Of a stretch of DNA of 32,640 bases, positions 1 through 7,251 are shown piece after piece. Below the pieces are notes generated by a model. It was not told the origin of the DNA, did no database searches, and saw only the letters and a list, made by a program, of their open reading frames with translations. Position 1 is the stretch's first letter. Each line of letters starts with the position of its first letter. The DNA comes from CAYGZQ01 sp964354375 [NCBI: uncultured Planctomycetota bacterium] (GTDB lineage: Bacteria > JAJVIF01 > JAPKYR01): positions 1 through 32,640 of the forward strand of contig CAYGZQ010000050.1 in assembly GCA_964354375.1 (NCBI GenBank), in the 5' to 3' direction. A program made the position numbers and the translations under genes.

Positions 1-29
1 AAAGAACTCCCCGGACCAAGCCGGGGAGT
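1..29 (-). terminator. Rho-independent terminator of the tRNA-Ala gene
   Basis: A perfect 9-bp stem (6-14 pairing with 21-29) with a 6-nt loop lies 17 bases past the 3' end of the minus-strand tRNA. On that strand it is followed by a T-rich tail (TCTTT) that runs to the window edge. GC-rich stem plus T tail fits an intrinsic terminator. The full tail cannot be judged because the window ends here. Confidence 0.75.
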
Positions 30-45
30 CCAAGAGAGATCCGTC

Positions 46-121
<76 letters not shown>

Positions 122-139
122 ATGCTGAGTGGGCACCGT

Positions 140-168
140 AATATACTCGCCAATCGAAGCCCCGTCAA
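140..168 (-). promoter_or_regulatory. Promoter of tRNA-Ala
   Basis: On the minus strand, -35 TTGACG (168-163), a 17-bp spacer and -10 TATATT (145-140) precede the tRNA 5' end at 121. Transcription would start near 133, leaving a short 5' leader for RNase P to remove. This is one of the best sigma-70-type matches in the window. Confidence 0.8.
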
Positions 169-188
169 GACCCGCCCCAATAACAGCC

Positions 189-1619
189 CTACATATCAAA
201 CACCTTGCCGGGGTTGAGGATGCCTTGGGGGTCGAGCGTGCGTTTCAGAGAGCGCATAAGCGAGAATTCCGCTTCCGACATCGCGAGCTTCAGATACGGC
301 TTCTGCGACCACCCGATGCCGTGCTCGCCGGAGATGGTCCCGCCGAGCCTCACGCAGTGCTCGAATATCTCGGTGATCGTCGGCGGAAGCTTGTCGGTCC
401 ATTCCTCGTCGGTCATGGTATCCCTGAGAAGGTTCACATGTAAATTTCCGTCGCCCGCGTGACCGTAGCACACGCTCCTCACCCCGCGCCTCAGGCAGAT
501 CTCCTTCACGCCGACGTACAGGTCGGGAAGACTCGCGCGCGGAACCACCGTGTCCTCTTCCTTGTAGACCGAATGCGCCTTGACCGCCTCGCCCACTGCC
601 CTGCGCACCTCCCACATCTCATTCACGCGCTGACCCGAATCCGCGAGGATCACATCGATCGCCCCGCCACTCCCGACACCCCCGCCACCCCCGTCCGCGC
701 CTTCATCGCAGACTGTCCCGGCAAGCTCGATTTCCTCCTGCAGCCTCGCCTCGTCGTTCCCGTCAAGCTCGATAAGAATCTGCGCGGCGGCGTCGGAGTT
801 GGGAAGGCTTCGATCGAGATGCTTCAGGGCCATTTGCATCGCATCTCGCTCCATAAACTCACACGCGGACGGAACCAGTCCCGCGCGGAAGAGCGCCGAG
901 ACCGTCCCGCACGCCTTGAATGCATCGTCGTACGCCGCCAGCAGCACGATCGAGAATTTCGGCTTGGCAATCAGCTTCAGCGTTGCCTTCGTCACAACGC
1001 CGAGCGTGCCTTCGCTCCCGATGAAAAGTTGCGTGAGATTGTAGCCGGCAACGTTCTTGAGAAGCTTCCCGCCGGTTGAGATAATCTCGCCCGTCGGCAG
1101 GACCACCTCGAGACCGTACACCCAGTCTTTCGTGACACCGTACTTCACCGCGCGCGGTCCGCCGGAATTCTCCGCGATGTTTCCGCCGATGAAGCACGAT
1201 CCGCGGCTCGCCGGGTCGGGAGGATAGAATAGACCTTCGTCCTCCACTGCATTCTGGAACGTTTCGGTTATGACGCCGGCCTCGACTATGGCGAACAGGT
1301 TCTCGCGGTCGATCTCGATTATTTCGTTCAGGCGATCCATGAGAAGCACGATTCCGCCCTGCACCGGAAGCGCCCCGCCTGAGAGACCGGTTCCGCCGCC
1401 CCGAGGCGTGACGGGGATCATCTCTTGCGATGCGAGACGAAGAATCTCGCTGATCTCGCCGGCGGTGCGAGGTCGGACGACACATTCGGGGACAAAGCAA
1501 AGGTCCTCGGTTTCATCGCAGGAAGCGAGTTTCAGCGAATCGGGATCGGTCAGCACGAATTCATTGCCGACAATGCGTCGCAGAGCTTCGAGGTGGCTAT
1601 CTGAAAGGCGATTGAACAT
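189..1619 (-). CDS. FAD-binding oxidase, GlcD/D-lactate dehydrogenase family
   Basis: This is a 476-residue flavoprotein of the glycolate oxidase GlcD / D-lactate dehydrogenase family, which oxidises 2-hydroxy acids with FAD. The PCMH-type FAD domain is shown by TPRGGGTGLSGGALP (about residues 73-87), GGNIAENSGGPRAVKYG and GSEGTLGVVTKATL. The C-terminal oxidase domain is shown by YGHAGDGNLHVNLL, then SGEHGIGWSQKPYL, and ends in NPGKVF. Length and motif order are normal for the family. A Gly-rich run (GADGGGGGVGSGG) sits in the cap region and looks like a lineage-specific low-complexity loop. The ATG start lies 14 nt past a minus-strand TATAAT, so the leader is very short. No GlcE or GlcF partner is adjacent, so the substrate (glycolate, D-lactate or another hydroxy acid) cannot be assigned. 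It is divergent from smpB. Confidence 0.9.
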   Translation of the reverse strand: MFNRLSDSHLEALRRIVGNEFVLTDPDSLKLASCDETEDLCFVPECVVRPRTAGEISEILRLASQEMIPVTPRGGGTGLSGGALPVQGGIVLLMDRLNEIIEIDRENLFAIVEAGVITETFQNAVEDEGLFYPPDPASRGSCFIGGNIAENSGGPRAVKYGVTKDWVYGLEVVLPTGEIISTGGKLLKNVAGYNLTQLFIGSEGTLGVVTKATLKLIAKPKFSIVLLAAYDDAFKACGTVSALFRAGLVPSACEFMERDAMQMALKHLDRSLPNSDAAAQILIELDGNDEARLQEEIELAGTVCDEGADGGGGGVGSGGAIDVILADSGQRVNEMWEVRRAVGEAVKAHSVYKEEDTVVPRASLPDLYVGVKEICLRRGVRSVCYGHAGDGNLHVNLLRDTMTDEEWTDKLPPTITEIFEHCVRLGGTISGEHGIGWSQKPYLKLAMSEAEFSLMRSLKRTLDPQGILNPGKVFDM

Positions 1620-1632
1620 CGGACGGAGTGGA

Positions 1633-1638
1633 ATTATA
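1633..1638 (-). promoter_or_regulatory. -10 box of the FAD oxidase gene
   Basis: A perfect TATAAT on the minus strand has its last base 13 bases before the ATG at 1619. The expected start of transcription is near 1626, so the mRNA leader would be under 10 nt with no Shine-Dalgarno sequence. No convincing -35 hexamer is visible. Confidence 0.5.
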
Positions 1639-1677
1639 CCAAAGAGTCGTCGCGACGATGCGTGGCGAAAGCATCAC

Positions 1678-1686
1678 TGCTATACT
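1678..1686 (+). promoter_or_regulatory. Extended -10 promoter of smpB
   Basis: TGCTATACT is an extended -10 (TGn followed by TATACT). It ends 5 nt before the ATG at 1692, so transcription is expected to begin at or next to that ATG. A -35 hexamer is not evident, which is typical of extended -10 promoters. This placement argues against the in-frame GTG at 1662, which lies upstream of the promoter. Confidence 0.55.
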
Positions 1687-1691
1687 GGAAC

Positions 1692-2219
1692 ATGGACGAC
1701 TCGATTCCGGATCGGGTCTTGAATGCCGTGGCGAAGAAGCAGAAGAATAAGAAATCCTCCGACAAGACACCCGGGCGGCCTTCGTACTTGAACAGACAGG
1801 CGCTCAGGGACTATCACGTGCTCGACCGGTTCGAGGCGGGCATCTCGCTCGCCGGGCAGGAGGTCAAGAGCATCCGCGCGGGCGGGCTGGACCTGAAGGA
1901 CGCCTACGCGCGGGTCAAGGACGGCGAAGTGATCCTCTTCGAGATGAACATTGCGCCGTACAAGTTCGCCACGATCGACCCGCTTCCGCCGCGACGTCCC
2001 AGGCGGCTTCTATTGAACAAACGCGAGATACGCAAAATCAAAGGCTCGGTCGAGGAGAAGGGAATGACCATGGTGCCGCTGAAAGTGTATTTCGTGAGGC
2101 ATCTCGTCAAGGTGGAAATCGGCATCTGCAAAGGGAAGCGGCTGTATGAGAAGCGCGACGTGATCTCAAAGAAAGAGGCCGAGCGGGAAAAGGAGCGAGC
2201 TATCAGGGAGAAGGATTAG
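1692..2219 (+). CDS. smpB: SsrA-binding protein SmpB
   Basis: SmpB binds tmRNA and delivers it to stalled ribosomes for trans-translation. The conserved core is plain: NRQALRDYHVLDRFEAGISLAGQEVKSIRAGG, DAYARVKDGEVILFEMNIAPY and LLLNKREIRKI, then PLKVYFVRHLVKVEIGICKGKRLYEKRD, and a basic tail starting KKEAEREKERAIREKD. From the ATG at 1692 the protein has 175 residues, with a lysine-rich N-terminal extension of about 30 residues before the core. I chose this start because an extended -10 box ends 5 nt upstream, implying a leaderless mRNA. GTG at 1728 (163 residues) would match the usual family length and is the main alternative. No tmRNA gene is in the window. Confidence 0.95.
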   Translation: MDDSIPDRVLNAVAKKQKNKKSSDKTPGRPSYLNRQALRDYHVLDRFEAGISLAGQEVKSIRAGGLDLKDAYARVKDGEVILFEMNIAPYKFATIDPLPPRRPRRLLLNKREIRKIKGSVEEKGMTMVPLKVYFVRHLVKVEIGICKGKRLYEKRDVISKKEAEREKERAIREKD

Positions 2220-2236
2220 GAGAAAGAACGGGAGCG

Positions 2237-2264
2237 TTCATTTCTGGGCGCATTTTCGTATAAT
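2237..2264 (+). promoter_or_regulatory. Promoter of the PEBP-family gene
   Basis: A perfect TATAAT (2259-2264) is preceded at 16 bp by the weak -35-like TTCATT (2237-2242). Transcription would start near 2271, leaving about 24 nt of leader that includes the AGGAGGGA ribosome-binding site at 2283-2290. Confidence 0.6.
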
Positions 2265-2294
2265 CGATGACATCATTTGACGAGGAGGGAGACT

Positions 2295-2756
2295 ATGAAT
2301 CTCCAAAGCGACGATTTCACTGGCGGCAACCGTCTGCCTGATCGGCACGCGTACGGGAGCGACAACCAGAGCCCGGCACTCAAATGGACCGGTCTTCCCG
2401 ACGGCACAAAGGAGCTCGCGATAATCTGCGACGATCCGGATGCTCCCGTGGGAACCTGGGTGCACTGGGTGATCTACGGGATTCACGCATCGATCGGGAA
2501 ACTTGAAAGGGGGGTCGCGAAGAACCCTGAGCTCAAGGAAGTCGGGGGTGCGAAGCAGGGCAAGAACGATTTCGGACAGGTGGGCTATGACGGCCCACAT
2601 CCCCCGCCGGGGCGACCGCACAGATATTTCTTCAGGTTCTTCGCGTTGAGCGAATCGCTGGGCCTCGGACCCGGCGCGACCGCGACCCAGCTTCGCAAGG
2701 CCATGCAGGGAAAAATCCTTGCCGAGCAGGAGATAGTGGGGATGTACTCAAGATAG
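2295..2756 (+). CDS. YbhB/YbcL (PEBP) family protein
   Basis: This is a 153-residue phosphatidylethanolamine-binding-protein fold of the bacterial YbhB/YbcL type. Family signatures are the early DNQSPALKW, the ligand-pocket motif AIICDDPDAPVGTWVHWV and the second motif GYDGPHPPPGRPHRYFFRFFAL, all in the expected order and at normal length. An in-frame TTG at 2277 exists, but AGGAGGGA (2283-2290) sits 4 nt before the ATG at 2295, which fixes the start. There is no signal peptide, so the protein is cytoplasmic. The biochemical role of bacterial PEBPs is poorly defined and the neighbours give no further clue. It has its own promoter and is followed by an intergenic palindromic repeat and a terminator. 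Confidence 0.93.
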   Translation: MNLQSDDFTGGNRLPDRHAYGSDNQSPALKWTGLPDGTKELAIICDDPDAPVGTWVHWVIYGIHASIGKLERGVAKNPELKEVGGAKQGKNDFGQVGYDGPHPPPGRPHRYFFRFFALSESLGLGPGATATQLRKAMQGKILAEQEIVGMYSR

Positions 2757-2789
2757 GACAAGTCTGAGGGAGCAATGAGACGGATTCCT

Positions 2790-2960
2790 GTGGCGCCCAT
2801 ACGTACGCCGACGGCGACAGCCGGAGGCGTACGTATGGGTGTCTCAGCTTAAAGCGAAATCGAGCAGCGCTGTACTTCCCGAATTCTGTGGTTGAGACGG
2901 CTTCTTCGTAAGATGAGGCACCCATCCGCCCCCGCGGGAGCGGAAGCGTATGGGCGCCAC
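2790..2960 (+). repeat. Palindromic intergenic element A (two-hairpin family)
   Basis: The ends are a perfect 14-bp inverted repeat: GTGGCGCCCATACG at 2790-2803 and its complement at 2947-2960. Inside, hairpin 1 has a perfect 14-bp stem (2796-2809 with 2826-2839). GTCTC follows at 2841-2845 with an inverted TGAGAC at 2893-2898. Hairpin 2 pairs CCCATCCGC (2921-2929) imperfectly with the segment at 2940-2954. The hairpin 1 loop (2809-2826) matches 17 of 18 bases at 28099-28116 in element C. It lies between convergent genes. Confidence 0.7.
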
Positions 2961-2968
2961 TAAAGAAA

Positions 2969-2995
2969 GACCCGGGAAGATGTCCCGGGTCGTTT
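2969..2995. terminator. Bidirectional terminator between convergent genes
   Basis: A perfect 9-bp stem, GACCCGGGA (2969-2977) with TCCCGGGTC (2983-2991), encloses a 5-nt loop. It is followed by GTTTTCG on the plus strand and by TCTTTCTTTA on the minus strand. It can end both the PEBP transcript and the minus-strand lipoprotein transcript at 3051. Confidence 0.8.
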
Positions 2996-3050
2996 TCGTA
3001 AAGACCTTTATACCGCCGTCCATTCCGGAAGACGGGGTGTGTCAAATCAA

Positions 3051-4976
3051 TCAATCGAGCGGAAGCGGGTAGACCAGCACAAGCTTCTCATCGACCTCGG
3101 TAGAGATCAGAGTAAGCACGTGCGGGTCCTGGGTGATCCACTCACCGCAGGTGTAGTAGTGGTACAAATCCACATCTTCCGTGAGCCAATGCCACGTAAT
3201 GTTGTCGGTGTAGCCGTCCTCCAGCTCCGGTGTTGCGCCGCCGCCGTACTGCATGAGCATTCCGAGCCAACCGAAGAGTTGATCATAGGCTTGGTCATTG
3301 AAGTACTGGCTGGCTTCACACATGATGCAAAGGATGCCTCCATTGTCTATGAACTCCTGCAAGTCATGAGCTTCTTCCTCAGTGTACGGCGGATCGGGCG
3401 GCAAGTCGCTGGTGTTCAGCCCGATTACGATAACTACCCGGCTGCCGGTGGCGTCGAAATAATCATTGTACGTTCTCTGCATCGAGTAACCGAGGTTAGC
3501 GCAGGTGACGTTAAACGCGTCAATCCACTGATTCTGAGTGTTAGTCTTGCCCTCCCAGACCTGAACGTACGTGTAGTCGTTGTAATAGCCATCGATATTC
3601 TGGCTGATGATGTTCTTCATTAATACCTGGTTGTCACCGCCATTCTCGGTGCACTGTTGACGCATGGTGGCGCACCAGTCGGGGAGGAAGTATACGTACG
3701 CGTAATCGCCCTCGGGAGTAAGATTCGTTACCGGCACATCGCACAGGAAGTACGCCGCCAGCGGCGCGGTGGGCCACTTGAATTTGCTCGTGTCGCCCTG
3801 AATCTGGGGCTCGAAGGTGTTGGGACTCGCGCTTTCGACCGTGATGAGAAGCTGCTGATTCTCAAGGCTGTCGGGCATCATGTCCTCGATTCTGATTCGA
3901 TACGTGGCCTGAGTCGCGGTCGTGCTCTCGACAAACTCCATGGTGTTTCGGACATCGACCGGGGCGTCGAACAAGGTCGGGGATTCGAGCCATACGTGGG
4001 ATATCTCGTTCAGCACGTTGCCGCCGGTGGCCTGCCAGTCGCCGATGGTCAGGAGAAACTCGAGATCGCCGCCGGCAACCCACTCATCGACGTAGTAGGG
4101 TATCTCAACGTATTCCGGCACTCTTACCAGGTAGGGCTCCTGGCAGTTGGCCAGAAGGTCAAAGGCCTGGATCGGGTAACTTGGCTTATAAGCCGGGTTC
4201 GGCAGCGACCAGCTCGCGGTCACCGCATACTTGAACCGGTAGATCGGGAACGTGGCTTTGTCGAACTGGAGCCGGTACTGCCGTTTGGCGAAGCCGTCGA
4301 TCGAAGGGAAAGTCGCCCTGGTAGTCGGATCCAGCTGGTATATCGGCTGAGTCGGCTGAAGGCTCGGGGTGTGCAGCTTGTACGGATTTACTGTGCTCGT
4401 AGACGTGAAGCCCTGTTTCGCGAAGTGACCTTCGGTGTATCCGAAGACCGTGCCGTATGTCGTGAACTCCGTCTGGTTCCACCACCGGCTGTAGCCGTCG
4501 GGGTTGATCATTTTCATCTGGCCTGGCGCGGCAAACTTCACTCCTGAATCGTGAATTCCCGTCCTGCCGCCCTCAGCCATGAGGATTCCGCGCACATCGA
4601 ATCCCCGGAAGATGGTCTTTCCCGGGAACGGGTGCCTCAGGGTGATGTCCATGGTGATGAGTCCGTTCATTATGTCGGACTCGGTGGAGTTGAGCTGGAT
4701 CGTCACGAACTCGATCGGTGCGATGGGGGGCTGAAGGAAACGCACCACGTTGGCGGTGAATTCGGCCGTTCGGACTGGAACCATCTCGATACTGCCGGTC
4801 TCGCCGTCAATGGCGACATCCCACAATCCCCAGCACATCTCACCGGCCACGCCCGCGCCGTCGCGGAATTCGGGCGTTGCGCCTGGCGAAGTCGTGTCAG
4901 GATTCTGACTGCAGCCGCCGAGCAAGACAATAAGGCAGCATGCAGCTATGCACGTTGTGGTAAAGCGGGAGAACAT
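3051..4976 (-). CDS. Lipoprotein with shared WGxW/HPFPG/GFDVRGI N-domain (copy 1)
   Basis: This 641-residue protein has a lipoprotein signal ending LLGGC (Cys22), so it is probably anchored in the outer membrane or exported to the surface. Residues from about 45 form a region shared with the lipoproteins at 21457 and 29983. It shows WGLW (49-52), VPVRT, HPFPG (115-119), GFDVRGI (125-131), a 'dGysRWWNqtEF' segment, 'NPYK', and then a Y-V-A-S-W stretch followed by a C-Q-E-P motif near 275. I do not recognise this region as a named family. The C-terminal part (about 430-641) is unique to this copy. It contains RVVIVIGL near residue 511 followed by EEEAHDLQEFIDNGGILCIMC, which resembles the flavodoxin-like or GATase-like domains that end in 'l..fv.~GG.l...' strands. 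GGAGGT precedes the ATG by 9 nt. Substrate or partner is unknown. Confidence 0.8.
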   Translation of the reverse strand: MFSRFTTTCIAACCLIVLLGGCSQNPDTTSPGATPEFRDGAGVAGEMCWGLWDVAIDGETGSIEMVPVRTAEFTANVVRFLQPPIAPIEFVTIQLNSTESDIMNGLITMDITLRHPFPGKTIFRGFDVRGILMAEGGRTGIHDSGVKFAAPGQMKMINPDGYSRWWNQTEFTTYGTVFGYTEGHFAKQGFTSTSTVNPYKLHTPSLQPTQPIYQLDPTTRATFPSIDGFAKRQYRLQFDKATFPIYRFKYAVTASWSLPNPAYKPSYPIQAFDLLANCQEPYLVRVPEYVEIPYYVDEWVAGGDLEFLLTIGDWQATGGNVLNEISHVWLESPTLFDAPVDVRNTMEFVESTTATQATYRIRIEDMMPDSLENQQLLITVESASPNTFEPQIQGDTSKFKWPTAPLAAYFLCDVPVTNLTPEGDYAYVYFLPDWCATMRQQCTENGGDNQVLMKNIISQNIDGYYNDYTYVQVWEGKTNTQNQWIDAFNVTCANLGYSMQRTYNDYFDATGSRVVIVIGLNTSDLPPDPPYTEEEAHDLQEFIDNGGILCIMCEASQYFNDQAYDQLFGWLGMLMQYGGGATPELEDGYTDNITWHWLTEDVDLYHYYTCGEWITQDPHVLTLISTEVDEKLVLVYPLPLD

Positions 4977-5137
4977 TTTTTTGGGACCTCCGGAATGGGA
5001 TTCAACTCATTAGAGGATAGCATTTTTCGGCGATTTCAACCACATGCGGCTGTTTCTTCCCAGGGATTTAGATGCCGTACCAGGCGGTTTCAATGCGACT
5101 CGGGAAGGAGAAATCGCGGAAACCCGGCGGATGCGGA

Positions 5138-6529
5138 TCAGCCTGCGGCTCTGACCAGGTAAGAGTAGAAAGCCCGGATTTCCCTGGCGAAGTCCTCCAT
5201 GTCGAGCATTTCGCCGATTCCCCCCCTTCTGGAGAGGGTCTCGGACAGGGTGCCGCCGATCGCGAACGGCTCCCAACCGAGAACGCACGTACCGTACCGT
5301 CGCAGCGCACCGAGACCTGTCGGCCACGGCGCGAGCCCGACTACAAGAAACGCGTCGGGATCGACCTCGTGGAGCGCCGCGCGCGCCAGAGCCAGAGCCT
5401 CCGGAACGACCTCGCTCGCGCTCGGCTCCGTGATCGATTTTTCAGAGAGGTAAACCCCGTCCGATTTGAGGAGCTCAGCCACTTCCCGCGCGACCGCCTC
5501 GGCGTCCTCACCGGGAGGGAAACTGTAATTGACCTCCGCTTCGGCGACGCTCGGTCTGAGGCCGTCGGGCGCCGTCGCGCTGATGCGCATTACATTGCGC
5601 TCGGTTCTCAGGGCGGCCTTGAGAAGTATCAGCAGTCCGGCATCCATCCGCGTCTCCTGCTCAAGGGCCCTTAGAGACCTGTCGACCGTGGCCTGCCTGT
5701 TGAGCCCATCGAGAAGCTCCCTCAGCCCGCAATCCGGGATTGTCGGCACAATGGACTGGACAAGCGCCTGCGACGCATCCGACGGCCTCGGGGGAAAGTC
5801 GTATCCGCACAATCGGCTCAGGGCCACCGCAAGCTGCTCGACCGGGTCTTTTCCGGTTCTGACACCGGCCCGGCCACCGTCACCCTCGGAGCGGAGCTTC
5901 ATCTGGAGGACACCCTTCTCGCCGGTGGTAAGAAACGAGCACGGGGCGCCTCCCGAGCCGGTCCAGCTTATCGCTCCCCATGCCAGGGCTATATCGCTGG
6001 TGATGTGCTCGAGGTGATTTTCTGCAAGCGCCCGAAGACCCAGACCCTTCCCGCCTGCACCCTCGCTCGTCGCGGCAAGCCTCACCGTACGCCTCAGCGG
6101 AATGCCTGTCCTGACAAGCAGAACAAGCGCCATGGCATGGGCCATCGCGAGATGAGTTCCCATGAGTGCACCCGGACCAGTCAGGGATCTGCCCATTAGA
6201 CGTCCCGGAAGATCCAGGTCATTTGATATCCTGGGGGCGCTGTCAAGATGGCTCAGGAGCAGAAGGGGCTCCTCGGCACCGCTTCCCGGGACATGGGCGA
6301 CGAGGTTGGGTCTGGCCGAACAAAGCAGATTCGCGCCCCCCGGAGAAGTGGATCGAGGCGGAAGAAGCACCGCTGGAATTCCTTCGCTCTCAAGCAGATT
6401 GAGGAGATATTTCGCTGCGGGGAGCTCCCATGCGGGAGGCGAGGAGGTCCCGTGCGCGAGGATGTGGCCGAGATGCTCGACCGCCTCGCGTGCGACATCG
6501 GTCCACGGGATGCTCTGCGATGTGGCCAC
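5138..6529 (-). CDS. M20-peptidase-fold protein, probable pseudoenzyme
   Basis: This 463-residue protein aligns by motif with M20 metallopeptidases, which normally hydrolyse peptides or N-acyl amino acids using two zinc ions. LLLSHLDSAP (about residue 91) keeps the first His-x-Asp. The next block, GPGALMGTHLAMAHA, corresponds to GRGALDMKG and lacks the bridging Asp. TSEGAGGKGLG corresponds to DEExGG and keeps only one Glu. The late His-bearing block is replaced by GGTLSETLSRRGGIGEM. The fold therefore looks intact and full-length while most metal ligands are gone. There is no signal peptide. The start is GTG at 6529, behind a plausible promoter at 6590-6619 but with a weak ribosome-binding site. 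A binding or regulatory role is possible but is inference, and the substrate is unknown. Confidence 0.75.
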   Translation of the reverse strand: MATSQSIPWTDVAREAVEHLGHILAHGTSSPPAWELPAAKYLLNLLESEGIPAVLLPPRSTSPGGANLLCSARPNLVAHVPGSGAEEPLLLLSHLDSAPRISNDLDLPGRLMGRSLTGPGALMGTHLAMAHAMALVLLVRTGIPLRRTVRLAATSEGAGGKGLGLRALAENHLEHITSDIALAWGAISWTGSGGAPCSFLTTGEKGVLQMKLRSEGDGGRAGVRTGKDPVEQLAVALSRLCGYDFPPRPSDASQALVQSIVPTIPDCGLRELLDGLNRQATVDRSLRALEQETRMDAGLLILLKAALRTERNVMRISATAPDGLRPSVAEAEVNYSFPPGEDAEAVAREVAELLKSDGVYLSEKSITEPSASEVVPEALALARAALHEVDPDAFLVVGLAPWPTGLGALRRYGTCVLGWEPFAIGGTLSETLSRRGGIGEMLDMEDFAREIRAFYSYLVRAAG

Positions 6530-6589
6530 GCTGAAACAGGTCGCCGAGGGAACGGTGATGTCCCACCCTCAGGAAAAGGCGACCCATGC

Positions 6590-6619
6590 ATTTTAATGGT
6601 CCGAGGGCGTTCAGGGCAA
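6590..6619 (-). promoter_or_regulatory. Candidate promoter of the M20-like gene
   Basis: On the minus strand, TTGCCC (6619-6614), an 18-bp spacer and TAAAAT (6595-6590) lie in the 180-base gap before the M20-like gene. The implied leader to the GTG at 6529 is about 54 nt. The match is moderate. Confidence 0.4.
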
Positions 6620-6709
6620 GAGCTTGAGGCGATATCTTCAGGGCAATATGGCCCCAGCGGGATCCGCACGGACGTGCGCGACAGAATCGAAACCGGGCGA
6701 TCCGGCGTT

Positions 6710-7150
6710 TCAGAACTTCGGCGTGTACGTTTCCCCGCTCCAGGGGCCCTCCAGAGTCACCTGGGGATAGTTCCCGGGACCCGACGTGCATGTGACCTGG
6801 AATATCTCCTGGACGCCCTGCACACCGATGATCCTGAATGCATCACGACCCGTCTGCACTTTCGAATCGTTCCGCTCTTTCAGTCTCACCATTGCATTGT
6901 AGGCGAACTTCCCGGCCGTCTGTCCGTCAGGCAGGTCCTTTGTGACGCACCGATAGACTCCGGGCTGGCCATCAAACTTGAGACTGACGAAATATGGCCG
7001 GGAGTCGTCGGAGGTTTTCAGGTTCTGCTCGACGAGAACACCGAGGTCGCGGTCCTTTGCGGCCTGCGGATCGAGCATTTTGGCGCAGCCTGCGCTGTAG
7101 AGGGCCGCTACAAGCCCGATAAGCCCTATGATAATGGCACGCTTCATCAT
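6710..7150 (-). CDS. Small lipoprotein of unknown function
   Basis: This is a 146-residue predicted lipoprotein. A hydrophobic signal ends in LYSAGC (Cys22), followed by about 120 soluble residues with no recognised domain. Visible segments include RPYFVSLKFDGQPGVYRCVT and FRIIGVQGVQEIFQVTC. GAGGA lies 5 nt before the first of two adjacent ATG codons. It lies 101 nt downstream of the CsgG-like gene on the same strand with no evident terminator between them, so co-transcription is likely. Pairing a small lipoprotein with a CsgG/LpoB-like protein recalls the E. coli ycfL-lpoB arrangement, but I cannot show homology to YcfL. Confidence 0.75.
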   Translation of the reverse strand: MMKRAIIIGLIGLVAALYSAGCAKMLDPQAAKDRDLGVLVEQNLKTSDDSRPYFVSLKFDGQPGVYRCVTKDLPDGQTAGKFAYNAMVRLKERNDSKVQTGRDAFRIIGVQGVQEIFQVTCTSGPGNYPQVTLEGPWSGETYTPKF

Positions 7151-7251
7151 GAGTTCCTCACCGTCCTGTTACTCCCACCCGATGCATTTAGATCATCACG
7201 CGCGAATTTGGTTCAACCCGATGCGACCGGGACAAACCTCCCGCGCGTGCA

